Below, in pieces: positions 6,795-17,600 of a DNA stretch of 24,524 nt. The notes under the pieces are model-generated. The model did not search any database and was not told where the DNA came from. It worked only from the letters and a program-made list of their open reading frames with translations. Position 1 is the first letter of the stretch. Each line of letters starts with the position of its first letter. The translations under genes and the position numbers were made by a program. This DNA is from HGM04593 sp045533955 (lineage in GTDB: Bacteria; Bacteroidota; Bacteroidia; Bacteroidales; Bacteroidaceae): the NCBI GenBank assembly GCA_045533955.1, contig JAZSIU010000106.1:1-24524 (forward strand), read 5' to 3'.

Positions 6795-6831
6795 AGTGAG
6801 GGTTGTTCAAGTGGGGGCACTCGATAATTAC

Positions 6832-8526
6832 TCAGTCAATGTAGTTGTTCATTCCATAATCCCTGCCACTCTGACGGGTCAACATTTCGGGTGGAATCTC
6901 TTTTGCTTTTTCGGGCTCGATATTGTTGTTGAGCTTGTCGGCAAAGGTTTTTATGACTGCCAAATATCGGCTGTCGAACATCCAGACAAAATTTTCGATG
7001 CTCACTACAAAAATATTCTCGGCTTTTAAGTGGTGGGCAATATTCTCGTCGCTCATTGTGTAGTATCTGTTCCTGTCGCAGTTGTATCCATATTCGCTCG
7101 ACATTGTTTGTGATATGTCGTTGTATAATTTTTCGAATAAGGGGAGGTCGCTTATTGTGCCGTGTGCTTGGTTGTGGGCCTTGAGCTTGTAGCTGAAATG
7201 TATTTGCGTGGGGCACGAGCGTGGGTTTTTGGCTCCCATAATGGGGATTACCCAGCTGCCGGGACGGGCGAGCGAGTCGATGTCGGCGAGGAATTTCCTT
7301 AGCGTGGGATGCTGTTCGTCGCTGTTTATATTGTAGAAGGATATGTGGCTGTCGGGTATGGGCTCAATCTCTTTTGATACGTAGTTGAAGCCACCAATTT
7401 TGGCAATGTGATAGGCCAGCCAACCGGTGATGGGCTCGCGCTGTCCTGCTGTGTTGACGATTGTTATTTGGGAGCCGCGGTTGATAAAGTATCCATACTC
7501 GGTGTTTTTCTTGTAATTTATTATTACTATTCTGTCGTGTGGACGATCGACCGAGTTTATTGCGTTGGCCAGATTGTATAGGTGCATACAGTGCGAGTGC
7601 TTTACGGCGTCTATTATGCTGTCCTCGGATATGAATTTTTGTGTTATTATGCTGCTTATTGATTTGTAGCGTGGGACGGTGTAGAGCCGGGTGTGCTGAT
7701 GGTCTTTCTCGAATCGGAATGTACGAATAACATTTTTTATGTTCTCTTTTTGTTGTTTCTGTTTGTTATCCTCTTCCATCACTTCGGTAAAGCCCGAGCC
7801 TATAAGTCCGGCGGGTACGGCAAAGATGGCAATTCCAAGCACGCCTATTATGCATCCGATGAAATATCCTGTGTCGGTGATTGGGGGATAGTTCTCGGCT
7901 AATAAGACGGGGTCGCCTATGTATTGCGAGAATGCCCACAGGATTGACCTCCAGCAGTTGTCATAGACGTAGGGCTGTGCTTCGTGCTCGACGAAAAAGA
8001 GTATAAAGGAGAGTATCAGGGTTACGATGATTATGAATTGTATGGAGACGACCATTTCGTTGCGCTTCGAGCTTATGGCGCGTTTCAATATGCCGAAGGC
8101 TTTCATATAGCGGAATATGCGTAGCAGACGGGCAATGCGCAGCACTTTGAGCATACTGTATGGGAATTGTACGAAGAGGCTCAGATAGAAGGGGACTATC
8201 GAGAGTAGGTCGATGAAGCCATAGAAGCTGAGGCAGTAGCGCAAGCGTCCCAAAAAGCCTCGGTAGCGCTTGTCTATTGCATCGGCACTCCAGATGCGCA
8301 GCACTATTTCGACGGTGAACAGCCCTATGGTGGTGTAGTCGATAATGTGCAGCAGGGGGCCGTGGCGTTCGACAATGCCGGGATAGGTGGATAGAAATAC
8401 CTCTATCGTGGATATTAGGATGAGCGATATTATTATGTAGTCGATGAAATTGTACCATTGTGCGGTGCGCAGATTGTCGTCGAATATGCGTGAGAGTGCT
8501 ATTTTTAGTCGTTCTATTTTGCTCAT
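6832..8526 (-). CDS. Voltage-gated-type ion channel with large cytoplasmic C-terminal domain
   Basis: The 564-residue protein has the six-helix ion_trans layout: S1 about 24-47, S2 about 59-80, S3 about 101-119, S4 about 125-146, S5 about 159-180 and S6 about 221-247. S4 has arginines at every third position (R130, R133, R136, R139), the voltage-sensor pattern. S6 reads GIAIFAVPAGLIGSGF, close to bacterial K+ channels. The pore segment reads WAFSQYIGDP (197-206) where a K+ channel would have TVGYGD, so K+ selectivity cannot be assumed. Residues about 250-564 are soluble, start with a charged Lys/Gln-rich coil, and match no domain I can name. The gene starts 41 nt after the addB stop on the same strand and is followed by a terminator. 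Confidence 0.85.
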   Translation of the reverse strand: MSKIERLKIALSRIFDDNLRTAQWYNFIDYIIISLILISTIEVFLSTYPGIVERHGPLLHIIDYTTIGLFTVEIVLRIWSADAIDKRYRGFLGRLRYCLSFYGFIDLLSIVPFYLSLFVQFPYSMLKVLRIARLLRIFRYMKAFGILKRAISSKRNEMVVSIQFIIIVTLILSFILFFVEHEAQPYVYDNCWRSILWAFSQYIGDPVLLAENYPPITDTGYFIGCIIGVLGIAIFAVPAGLIGSGFTEVMEEDNKQKQQKENIKNVIRTFRFEKDHQHTRLYTVPRYKSISSIITQKFISEDSIIDAVKHSHCMHLYNLANAINSVDRPHDRIVIINYKKNTEYGYFINRGSQITIVNTAGQREPITGWLAYHIAKIGGFNYVSKEIEPIPDSHISFYNINSDEQHPTLRKFLADIDSLARPGSWVIPIMGAKNPRSCPTQIHFSYKLKAHNQAHGTISDLPLFEKLYNDISQTMSSEYGYNCDRNRYYTMSDENIAHHLKAENIFVVSIENFVWMFDSRYLAVIKTFADKLNNNIEPEKAKEIPPEMLTRQSGRDYGMNNYID

Positions 8527-8566
8527 TTGGGTGTCTGTATTTTAGGATTTTGTGTTGTTGTTTTTT

Positions 8567-11443
8567 CTATCGTCCGCAGATGCGCTTAAAATCGCAGTAG
8601 GTGCAGCGTTCCCGGTCGTCGGTGGGCGTAAAGGGGGAGTGCTCGTCGAATATTTTGCTGAGTGTCTCGTGCAACAGTTCTTTAAACTCGTTGCATAGCG
8701 GGGTGGTGTCGTATAGGGGCTTACCGGCTATTTTTACTATATAGTTGTTGCGGTCGGTGGCATCTTTGCGGTGTATGTATATGAGCGAGGGTGATGCTTT
8801 TGTTGTTTTCTTGCTTTCTATTGCTGCAACGCAGTAGAGCAGTGTCTGGAATATATAGCCGCAGTTTTTTTTCTCGTGTGCAAATACTTGTGTAAGATTG
8901 CCGACGGCTTCTTCTTTGCCGCCTGTTTTGTAGTCGATAATTTCGAGTGTGCCCTCTTTGCGGTCCATACGGTCGATGCGTCCGCCTATGCGCAATTGTA
9001 TATTGCTTTGTTCTGTGGCTACTGTGTAGTCGAAGAATATATCTTGCTCGCTACCCACATACTCGAATGGGGTGTGCGAAATATCCATTTTTACAAGGCG
9101 CTTCAGCAGGCGGTGGATAATTTCGCGGTTCATATACTGCTCGCCGTCGTATATGGGCTTTTCGTCGCTCTTGAAGAATTCTTCGTTGAAGGCTTTATCG
9201 ACGAAGGGGTAAAGAAGGGCGTCTTCCCGGGTGTAGGGCAGGAGGTCGCCGCGCTCTATCGTGCCGTTGCCTTTGCTTACAAGGTGTGCATAGAAGAGCT
9301 CGGCTGCTTTGTGAAATATCAATCCAAAGTCGTTGCCTTGTATGGTGGCTTCGGGCTTTTCTATCTTTTTTAGTTGCATCACGTAACGATAGTAGAATCG
9401 TAATGGACAGTCGAGGTAGCTGTTAATGGCGCTGGGCGAGAGGGGGCGTCCGCTACCGCTGCTGTTGTCGTATATTTTGTGCAGACGCGCCATTATCTCT
9501 TTGTTCTTTTCGACTGTTCGGGGGAGCAGTGTGTCGCTCTTTTGTCGTGTCTCAAGGGTGATTTTCTTGTTGCATTGTCCGCCGGCCATAAGCTGGAGAA
9601 TGTAGCGCGAGGCTTCGCCCCGGCCCGGCCCGTCGCTCGAGGAGTTATATACGATTGTTATATTTTCGGCTCGTTGCAGGAGGCGGTAGAAATTGTAGGC
9701 GTATATTGAGTCGCGGTGCTCGCTTAGTGTAAGGCCGAATGCGCGGCGCAGATTGTAGGGTATAAAGGAACTCTCGCTGCTTGCTTTGGGCATATTGCTC
9801 TCGTTGGCCGAGAGGAAGATGATGTTCTTAAAATCGAGGTTTCTGGTCTCGAGCAGTCCCATTACCTGCATTCCCACGACAGGCTCGCCGTGGAAGGGAA
9901 TTGTTGTGCTCGAGAGTAGGCGCAGAAGCAGGCTGCCGAGTGTGTTTTTCTGTATGTTCAGAAGATCGCTGCTGAGAATGTCTACCAGACGCTGCGTCTG
10001 TGTAAATACTTTCAGTTGTGCTTCGAGGAAGAGCTCGTTGTATATGTCGGCCTCTGTCTCTTGCGGCTGCGATGCGGCGGGGAGGTGGCTACCGCACATC
10101 TGCGCTGTGTGGTGGATGATGGCGCCCAGCGATAGCATCCAGCGGATGTTGTCGTCGTGTGGGGTGAAGATGTTTTGTAGAAGAACATCGTCGGCAAATA
10201 ATGTGAGGGGAGGAAAGAGTATGCGCTTTTCTATTATCTCTTTTGCTATTGCTTTTGCCCGCAGGCTGCTCTTTTTTATGTATGGGTGGTTGAGCACTGC
10301 GCTTACTGTTTCTAATGTAAATGTGCCGTGCTCTTTGTCGTAGCCTTGTGTTTGTAGTGTTATGAGTTGTTTGATAAGGTCGAAAATGGGGGTGTGCGAT
10401 ACGGGAAAGCCCATTGTGATGTTACGCTCTTGTATGCTCTCGGGGATAATGTGATAGACGCTCTCCAATTTGCTCTCGTCGCATAGTATGAGGGCGGTCT
10501 CGACCTCTTTTCCCGTGCTTGTATGCTCTTTTATCCACTCCGAGGCGTAGCGCATTTGTATGCTGTCGGTTGTTGTCGATACTATATTGACTTTTTTGTC
10601 GCGTATGTTTGTAAAATGCGATGCGTCGAGGGCGTTGCGAAAGAGTGTAAGGTTACGGCGCATAAAGCGGCCGGCCTCGTGTCTTGTGTCGTCGGTGTAG
10701 CTTGTGTCGTAGTCCCAATAGAAGAGTGCCTTTTGGTTTTTATCTATTGTTTCGAATAGTTTGCACTCGACGCTGTTCAGCGCATTGAAGCCTACAAAAA
10801 TGTATTTGCGGTGGGGCAGTGGCAGTGTGTCGCTTTTTTCGATAATGTCGCGGTACAACATTCCCTCGTAGGCTATTCCTTCGATGCGCAGTTGCTCTTT
10901 GAATGTGGTGTAAATGTCGCCCATCACCTGCCATACGTGTAGGAAGCGGCTCTTAAGTTCGCTGCTTTCCTGTGGCTTGAAATTGGTGAAGAATTGTTCT
11001 ATCGCAATGCGTTGCTCGACGTCGAGAGCATCGCTTGCGTTGCCTATGGCGCGTAATTCGTTGAGGTTGCTGAAGAGTTGACGTGTATCGGCAAGATTTT
11101 TGTCAATGTCGTCAAAATCTTTTATCATAAGCTCGCCCCAATAGAAAAAACTGTCGATGGTCTCACTGCTGTGTGTGTGTCGGATGTATTCTTTGTAGAG
11201 CTTGCTCACAAGCAGAATGGGGTCGCCGATGTTTGCGCTGCTCCACTGCTGGAACAGTTCGCTGATGGTTATGTAGGTGGGGCTCCACATTGGGCGTCCG
11301 CTCAGATTCATAAGGTATTCGTTGAAGAATAGTCCGGCGCGTTTGTTCGGAAAGACTATTGCTATGTCGCGCAGTTGACCGTCGAAGCGTGTGTATAGGT
11401 CGCGGGCTACGAGTTGTAGGAACGGGGTATTGTTGTGTGTCAT
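8567..11443 (-). CDS. addB: AddB-like helicase/nuclease subunit (PD-(D/E)XK, Fe-S)
   Basis: The 958-residue protein has a UvrD-like but degenerate N-terminal region (IAIVFPNKRAGLFFNEYLM) without a Walker A lysine motif, as in Bacteroidota AddB. A RecB-type nuclease domain is at the C-terminus. The PD-(D/E)XK core is visible as GGRIDRMDRK and EIIDYKTGG (Asp837, Lys839). Four cysteines typical of the AddB Fe-S staple flank the nuclease: Cys679 in LDCPLRFYYRY, then Cys947, Cys950 and Cys956 in CTYCDFKRICGR at the very end. In the family, AddB works with AddA to resect double-strand breaks for RecA loading and to degrade linear foreign DNA. It lies 12 nt downstream of addA on the same strand, supporting a two-subunit complex. 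Confidence 0.88.
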   Translation of the reverse strand: MTHNNTPFLQLVARDLYTRFDGQLRDIAIVFPNKRAGLFFNEYLMNLSGRPMWSPTYITISELFQQWSSANIGDPILLVSKLYKEYIRHTHSSETIDSFFYWGELMIKDFDDIDKNLADTRQLFSNLNELRAIGNASDALDVEQRIAIEQFFTNFKPQESSELKSRFLHVWQVMGDIYTTFKEQLRIEGIAYEGMLYRDIIEKSDTLPLPHRKYIFVGFNALNSVECKLFETIDKNQKALFYWDYDTSYTDDTRHEAGRFMRRNLTLFRNALDASHFTNIRDKKVNIVSTTTDSIQMRYASEWIKEHTSTGKEVETALILCDESKLESVYHIIPESIQERNITMGFPVSHTPIFDLIKQLITLQTQGYDKEHGTFTLETVSAVLNHPYIKKSSLRAKAIAKEIIEKRILFPPLTLFADDVLLQNIFTPHDDNIRWMLSLGAIIHHTAQMCGSHLPAASQPQETEADIYNELFLEAQLKVFTQTQRLVDILSSDLLNIQKNTLGSLLLRLLSSTTIPFHGEPVVGMQVMGLLETRNLDFKNIIFLSANESNMPKASSESSFIPYNLRRAFGLTLSEHRDSIYAYNFYRLLQRAENITIVYNSSSDGPGRGEASRYILQLMAGGQCNKKITLETRQKSDTLLPRTVEKNKEIMARLHKIYDNSSGSGRPLSPSAINSYLDCPLRFYYRYVMQLKKIEKPEATIQGNDFGLIFHKAAELFYAHLVSKGNGTIERGDLLPYTREDALLYPFVDKAFNEEFFKSDEKPIYDGEQYMNREIIHRLLKRLVKMDISHTPFEYVGSEQDIFFDYTVATEQSNIQLRIGGRIDRMDRKEGTLEIIDYKTGGKEEAVGNLTQVFAHEKKNCGYIFQTLLYCVAAIESKKTTKASPSLIYIHRKDATDRNNYIVKIAGKPLYDTTPLCNEFKELLHETLSKIFDEHSPFTPTDDRERCTYCDFKRICGR

Positions 11444-11455
11444 CTTTTCTGTCTT

Positions 11456-14400
11456 TTATTTTACGGGTACGATGCTGTTTTTATAGACGTACCACAGATA
11501 GCCTTTTACGTTGCGGTAGCCCATAAGTGCAAGGTTGCTCATATACATTTGCACTTGTGTGATGTGTGCGGGGAGTGCTTTTCCGAATTTAAAATCGACT
11601 ACTATTGCTTGGTCGCCGCGTATCATTACTCGGTCGGGGCGGCAGACTTTCTGCGTGCCCTCGCGGTAGAGTATGCTGCATTCGTTTATTACTGTATGGC
11701 TGCCGTCGAACCACTGTGATGCCGTGGGGTGCGAGAGTGCTCGCTCCAATAGTTTTTTTATGCTTTCACGGTAGGTGTCGGTGGCGATAATGCCCTCTAA
11801 TTGTTTTTTTGTAAGCTCTTTGTCGAGCTCTTTTCCTGTTATAAGGTGCGACATTATCTCGTGCAGAAGCTCGCCTTTGTCCATATATTCGGTATCTTCG
11901 AGGCTGTCGGGGGTGGTGGCAAGGAAGCGTGCAAGATTGTTCGATTGACGCGACGTGAGACGGTTCTTGTACGAGACGAATGGTTGTTCTATTGGGGTGC
12001 TTGTTTGTGTGAATGGGTTCTCTTGTTTTTTATCTTTCTCTTTTTCTGTTGCTGTATCTTTGCTTTTGCTGCCGACGATGGCGCCGTAGGTCAGTAGCTT
12101 TTTTTCGCTATTGTATGTGGTGCCGTCGAGCCACTTTCCCTCTATCAGTGAGGCCAGCAGGGAGCCTGTGTAGTCTTTCGCTGCATTGGCATTGGAAAAG
12201 ACAATGAGATTGGCCTTTGCGCGTGTCAGGGCAACGTATAGCATATTTAAATTATCGACTAATCTGAAGAGTGTCTCGTTGTTATAATCGTTGGCGTATA
12301 TTGTTTGGAGCAGGCTTTGCTTGTAGCTTATTGGCAGAAGGTCGAGCCCGTCAAAGGGCTCCTCTTCGGGATGACACCACAGAATATCGCCCTGCGATTT
12401 TAGCATTGCCCAATTGGCGTGGGGGATAATGACTGTGTGAAATTCAAGACCTTTGGACTTGTGGATGGTTACAATCCTTACGCTGTTGCCCTCGCCCGAT
12501 GGGATAGACTTTTGGCTCAGTTTCTCGTCCCAAGCTTCGATAAAGTCGCTTAGATTACTGCTGTTGGTCTGAAGATATTTGCTTGTGTGGTCGAGGAACG
12601 AGTATATATAGGCCTCTTCGCCCTCTATCGTGCCCAGCTCGAAGAGTACAAGCAGTTGCTCGATAAGTTCGTATATGGGACGCTCGGATAGCTCGCGGCG
12701 CTGTTCTACGAATGTGGCGGGCAGCAGTGTGTCGTACTCGCCTGCAAGGCCGAAGAGGGTGTCGTTGTCTATGATGCGTCTCTTTACTATTTTGTTGTAT
12801 AGCGTTACAAGCTCGATGCTGTTTATGCGGTCGTGCGGCGTGAGTACATTGCGCATTGCTGCTAGGAGTGTGCGCAGGGCCATTGACGAGGATAGCTCGT
12901 AGGCGCTGTCCGATACAATGCTGTACATTGGGAATGCGTTGTTAAAGGCTTTGACGATGGGTTCTATTACGTCGCGCTTGCGCACTAGTATGGTAATATC
13001 GCCCGGACGCACGCCTTTCTCCTCGATGAGTGTGCGCAGTGTCTCGACGAGTTCTTTGTTGACTGCTTCGACAAATTCCTCCTCTTTTTTTCCACCCTCG
13101 ACGAGGCGTAGCTCGGCATAGCCGCAATTGGGCTTGTGTGGCGATAGTTGCTGCTCGACGTCGCTGTATGCGCGGGTAAGGTCGTCTATGCGGCTGCCCA
13201 ATTGGTCGCTGTAGCCAGTCGCAACAATCTTGGCAGCCTCTTTGAAGAGTGCGTTGTTGAACCTTACAATATTGTGCATACTGCGGTAATTCGTCGTGTG
13301 GCTCTCTTGCATTTTTTCGGTAAGATAGTCGCCCGTGGCGATATTCTTAAACTCGCTGTCCATATTGTTCAGAATATTCCAATCGCTGTTGCGCCAACGG
13401 TATATTGCCTGCTTTACGTCGCCTACGATAAGGTTGAAGCCGCCGCGCGACATTACCTCTTCGAGCAGCACTTTGAAACATACCCATTGCAGGCGCGAGG
13501 TGTCCTGAAACTCGTCAATGAAAATGTGGTTAATCTCAGTACCTATTTTTTCAAAGATAAAGGATGTGTCGTTGTCTATCATACGGCTCAGAAGATAGGT
13601 TGTCTGTGCCAGAAGGAAGCGATTCTCGCGGTTGTTCTCTTCGCGCAGCGTGTCGGCTATGCTGTTGAGCAGTCGCAGCTGGTGGAAGCGTGTCAGCGAC
13701 TCTTTTACGCTCGAGAAGCGCAAAATGTCGTTGTTGTATATTGTCTCGCTCTGGGCAATAAGTGCTGCAATCTTTTGGCATTGTTCAGGGGCGAGTTTTT
13801 TGGATATTTTTTCGGGGTTATTCTTGTAGTCGCTCATTCGGTTGCCGAGCTCTATCGGGTTGCCTTGTTGCAGCTTTGTGAAAAATCCCCAAACTCCTTT
13901 ATCCTTGTAGGCAAAATCATCGGCTGTAAATCCGTGGGTGTTTGCAATGTCAAAGAATTGTTTGGCGATGCTCTTAATCTTTCCTGTTATCTCTTGTTCG
14001 ATGGCTACGAGTGTGTTGCGATAGTTTGTCAGCAGGGCGCCGTTATTCTCGCAAATTTGTTGGCGCAGTTTGTCGCCTTTTTGCTGATATTCCTCTTTTA
14101 GTATGTTTTCCGAGAATTTTTTTATTGCGTGGCGCACGTTCCAGCCTTTGTCGCTCTGTAAATATTCTTCGACATACTCCACGAGCCAAGCTGTCTCTTG
14201 ACTTGTGGGGGTGAGGCGCTTGATGAGCTGGTCAACGGTGCTTGAGAGTAGCTGGCCATCGTCCTCGATGAGAATCTCGAGGTCGCCGCTCAGCTCAAGT
14301 TCTTTGGCCAGCCCGCGCAGAATGCTCTGAAAGAAGGCGTCAATGGTCTCTATGCGAAAATGTCCATAGTCGTGCAGTATCAGATGGAGTGCTTCGCGGG

Positions 14401-14674
14401 CGCGGGCTCGGAGCTCTTGCTCGCTCATTGAGGGAAAGGCGGCGCTTATCTTTAGAAAATAGTCGTGCGACTCGTCCAAGGCATTGCCTACTCCGTGGAG
14501 GCTGCCGAGGATGCGTTCTTTCATCTCGCCGGTGGCCTTGTTGGTAAATGTTACGGCGAGTGTGTGCCGATAGGCTTTTGGGTTGGCAATCAGCAATTTT
14601 ATATATTCGACGGCAAGGGTAAAGGTCTTTCCCGAACCTGCCGATGCTCTATATATGTAAAGGGTTTTATCCAT
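11456..14674 (-). CDS. addA: AddA-like ATP-dependent helicase-nuclease (UvrD/RecB family)
   Basis: The 1072-residue superfamily 1A helicase has Walker A ASAGSGKT at 10-17, the following motif LAVTFTNKATGEMKERIL, Walker B FIDEFQDTS (Asp387/Glu388), and later motifs including VTIHKSKGLEF and NMLYVALTRAK. A RecB-like nuclease domain closes the protein, with YMDKGELLHEIMSHL, VCRPDRVM and VVDFKFGKA (Asp1027, Lys1029). This combination identifies AddA rather than UvrD or PcrA. Its role in the family is to translocate on and cut DNA at double-strand ends together with AddB. It starts 2 nt after the sbcC stop and is followed 12 nt later by addB. All motifs look intact. Confidence 0.92.
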   Translation of the reverse strand: MDKTLYIYRASAGSGKTFTLAVEYIKLLIANPKAYRHTLAVTFTNKATGEMKERILGSLHGVGNALDESHDYFLKISAAFPSMSEQELRARAREALHLILHDYGHFRIETIDAFFQSILRGLAKELELSGDLEILIEDDGQLLSSTVDQLIKRLTPTSQETAWLVEYVEEYLQSDKGWNVRHAIKKFSENILKEEYQQKGDKLRQQICENNGALLTNYRNTLVAIEQEITGKIKSIAKQFFDIANTHGFTADDFAYKDKGVWGFFTKLQQGNPIELGNRMSDYKNNPEKISKKLAPEQCQKIAALIAQSETIYNNDILRFSSVKESLTRFHQLRLLNSIADTLREENNRENRFLLAQTTYLLSRMIDNDTSFIFEKIGTEINHIFIDEFQDTSRLQWVCFKVLLEEVMSRGGFNLIVGDVKQAIYRWRNSDWNILNNMDSEFKNIATGDYLTEKMQESHTTNYRSMHNIVRFNNALFKEAAKIVATGYSDQLGSRIDDLTRAYSDVEQQLSPHKPNCGYAELRLVEGGKKEEEFVEAVNKELVETLRTLIEEKGVRPGDITILVRKRDVIEPIVKAFNNAFPMYSIVSDSAYELSSSMALRTLLAAMRNVLTPHDRINSIELVTLYNKIVKRRIIDNDTLFGLAGEYDTLLPATFVEQRRELSERPIYELIEQLLVLFELGTIEGEEAYIYSFLDHTSKYLQTNSSNLSDFIEAWDEKLSQKSIPSGEGNSVRIVTIHKSKGLEFHTVIIPHANWAMLKSQGDILWCHPEEEPFDGLDLLPISYKQSLLQTIYANDYNNETLFRLVDNLNMLYVALTRAKANLIVFSNANAAKDYTGSLLASLIEGKWLDGTTYNSEKKLLTYGAIVGSKSKDTATEKEKDKKQENPFTQTSTPIEQPFVSYKNRLTSRQSNNLARFLATTPDSLEDTEYMDKGELLHEIMSHLITGKELDKELTKKQLEGIIATDTYRESIKKLLERALSHPTASQWFDGSHTVINECSILYREGTQKVCRPDRVMIRGDQAIVVDFKFGKALPAHITQVQMYMSNLALMGYRNVKGYLWYVYKNSIVPVK

Positions 14675-14676
14675 TT

Positions 14677-17600
14677 TTAGCCTATGATTTTTATTTTGCT
14701 TTTTCCTTCTTTGCTCTTAATTACGTGTATTTGTGTGGGGATGCGCTCTATTATCTCGGAAAGGTGCGATATTATTCCTATCTTGCGTCCCATATTGTGC
14801 AGACGCTCGAGGGCGTCCATTGCTATGCTTAGTGTCTCGCTGTCGAGCGAGCCGAAGCCTTCGTCTATGAACAGAGATTCGATGTTCATCTTGTTCGATG
14901 AAAGGGACGAGAGGGCTAATGCCAGCGCCAGCGACACAAGGAATGTCTCGCCGCCCGAGAGTGTGTGTACCGAGCGCGATTGGGACATCATATCAAGGTC
15001 GATAACCTTTATGGCAAGCGTCTCGGGCGAGATGCGGCCCAGCTTGTATCGGCTCGAGAGCTCGGCGAGGTGCTTGTTGGCGTATGTCAGCATTATGTCC
15101 AGAGTGTAGCCTTGTGCTATCATCCTGAATTTGTTGCCGTCGCTCGAGCCGAGGAGCTCGTCTAACTTTTTCCAAGCGGTGGCTGTTTCGGTGGCTTTGT
15201 CGAGCTCTTGGCGTAGCTTTTGGGTGTGTTTTTTGTTAGCGTCGTCGCTTTTCAGTGTAACGGTTATTTGTGTGAGGCGTTCGCTCAGTTGCGATACTTT
15301 TTCTCTGTTTTCAGTGTGCCGGGATTGTAACTCTTCTTTGCTTTGCGAGGCGTCGGGGCGTGTCGGGGCTTTTAGGTGTTGTTCGATATTGCGTCGGCGT
15401 TCGTCGAGCGTTGTGGTTGCTTGCAGCAGTTGGTTGTTGGTCTGCTCGACGAGGTTGCGCATACGGGTAATCTCTTGCGCGGGAGTTGTTGCTATTTTGT
15501 GCAGCTCCTCGAGGCTCAGTGCCGGGGTGCACGATGCAAGAAATTTCTCTATGGCTTGTTTATGCTCTTGAAATTCGTGGCTCTTTTGTTGTATGTTTCG
15601 GTGTAGTGTCTCGATGTGTTGACGGCTTCTCGCAAGGGTTACGAGTAGTGTGTTGCGATGCTCGCTGCCTTGAGTTATTGCGTCGTTTACTCTTTGAATT
15701 TTCTTTTGATACTCTTGTTCGAGGCTTTGGGCGCTGTTGTTGCCTATGAGTTGCGAGTGTTTTTTATCTTGTTGTTCTATGCTTTGTGTTATTCTCTTTA
15801 GATTGCTCTCTTTTTCGTCTATTGACTCTGTAATCTCTTTCAGTCGTGTTTGTGTGGCCGAGAGTGTCGCATTGTTTATCTCTCTTTTGCGTTGGGTATC
15901 GCTGTATTGTGTCTCTTTGCGTTGCCACTCAGTTGCAATGTTTTTTACTTCGCGGGCGAGTGTGATAAGCTCTTGCAACGTGGGGCTGTCGGTGTGTAGC
16001 AGTGGTTGCAGCTGCCGGGTTGCGCGACTGTATTTGTTGTTGTATATTTTTGTGTAGCCCTCGATTGATGCTGCAAGGGTTGTTATCTCGGTGCGAGAGT
16101 GTTCTATGCTTTTGCTCAGATGTTCTATTGTGGCCCGATTCTCTTCCTTTGCTTTTATGAGTTGTTTTTCTTGTAGGATGTTGTTGCCGATGGTCGAGGT
16201 CTCGTGGTGGCGGCTTCCGCAGACGGGGCAGGGCTTGCCCTCGACAAGCTGCGAGCGCAGTGTGGCAATCTCTTGAGTAAGTGTGCTGTTGAGATGTTCG
16301 CTCAGGGCTTGTGCCTCGGCAAGCCGGTTCTCTTGATTTTTGAGTAGTGCTTGCGAGGTTTCGCGCAGTTTGCTTTTTTCTTTAATGAGCATTGAGGCTT
16401 CGTCGGCCTCGGTTATATCCTGAAGGGTGGTGTCGATGCTATTGGCAACGCTGTTGTGCTTTTCGTGTGCTTTTTTCCATTCGAGGATTGTTTGCAGTTC
16501 TTTTTGCAGAGTGGCATTCTCTTGTGTCAGATGCTCGATTGTGGTGCTGCACTGTGTCTGCTGTTTTTTGCTGTTGTTTATCTCTTGTTGGTGCTCGGAC
16601 AGTTTTTGGGTGTTTATCCTTTTTTCGGTCTCAATTTTTAGTGCTTCGCGTATTTTGGGTTGTGCGGCGTTCCACTCGTTGCTTAGGATTGTCTGTTGGT
16701 TGATGAGTGTTTTTAGCTGTGCTTCGGCCCGGGAGAGTGCTTCGGCTTGGGCTTTTTCTTGGCTCTTTTGTTCTTCTATTTTTTCGTTACTCTCTTTTAT
16801 CTCTTTTTTTAGGGCGAGAATGTTTGTGTATGTGTCGCGTATGGGTTGTATGCTATCAATCTTTTTGAGTGCCTCTATGGTGGGGCGTAGTTCGTCGAGG
16901 GCCTTTTGGCTCCGGGCAACGCTTTCTCGAGCGCTTTTTTCCTCGGCTTCGAGGGTGCTCATACGCTCTATCCATTCGAGTTTTTTCTCGCTTTCCTTTA
17001 GGTTTTTTTCGCTCTCTTTTTTCTCTTTTTCTATCTGTTTGTGCTCGTCGTCGAGGGCTGTTATCTCGTCGTCGCTCAGGAGTTTTATCTCGCCTATTTT
17101 GGCTGATATTATCTTTAGTTCATTCTCGGCTTCTTTGTTTCTGAGGAATATTTTTTTTGATATTTGTGAGTAGATGTCGGTGCCTGTGAGCTTTTCGAGT
17201 ATCTCGGATTTTTTTGCCGAGGGGGCTTTCAGAAATGTGGCAAAGTCGCCCTGTGCCAAAAGCACGGCGCGTGTAAATTGGTCGAATGTGAGCCCTAAAA
17301 GGTTACTTATTTTTTTGTATAATTCGGTTTTTGTACCTTGAATATCGCTGTTGTTGCTTAGGCAGTGGAGTGAGCATTCTGAGTTTTTTAGATTGCCGTC
17401 GGGCTTGTGGTTGGCGCGGTGCACGCTCCAGCGGGCGCGATACTCCTTGCCGTCAATGGCTCGAAAATCGCACTCGGCGTATCCTTCGACGCAACCTCGA
17501 CGCAGAATGTTGCGTGTGTCGCTCTCGTGAATGCCTTTTTTCCCTGTGTCGGGAAATTCTGTGCTGCCGTTGACATTTTCGGTGCGGGGCGACTTGTTGT

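Noticed and set aside
13148..14101. 317-codon plus-strand open frame opposite addA
   Set aside because: It is a shadow of the AddA reading frame, which has clear helicase motifs. This frame has no recognisable domain.
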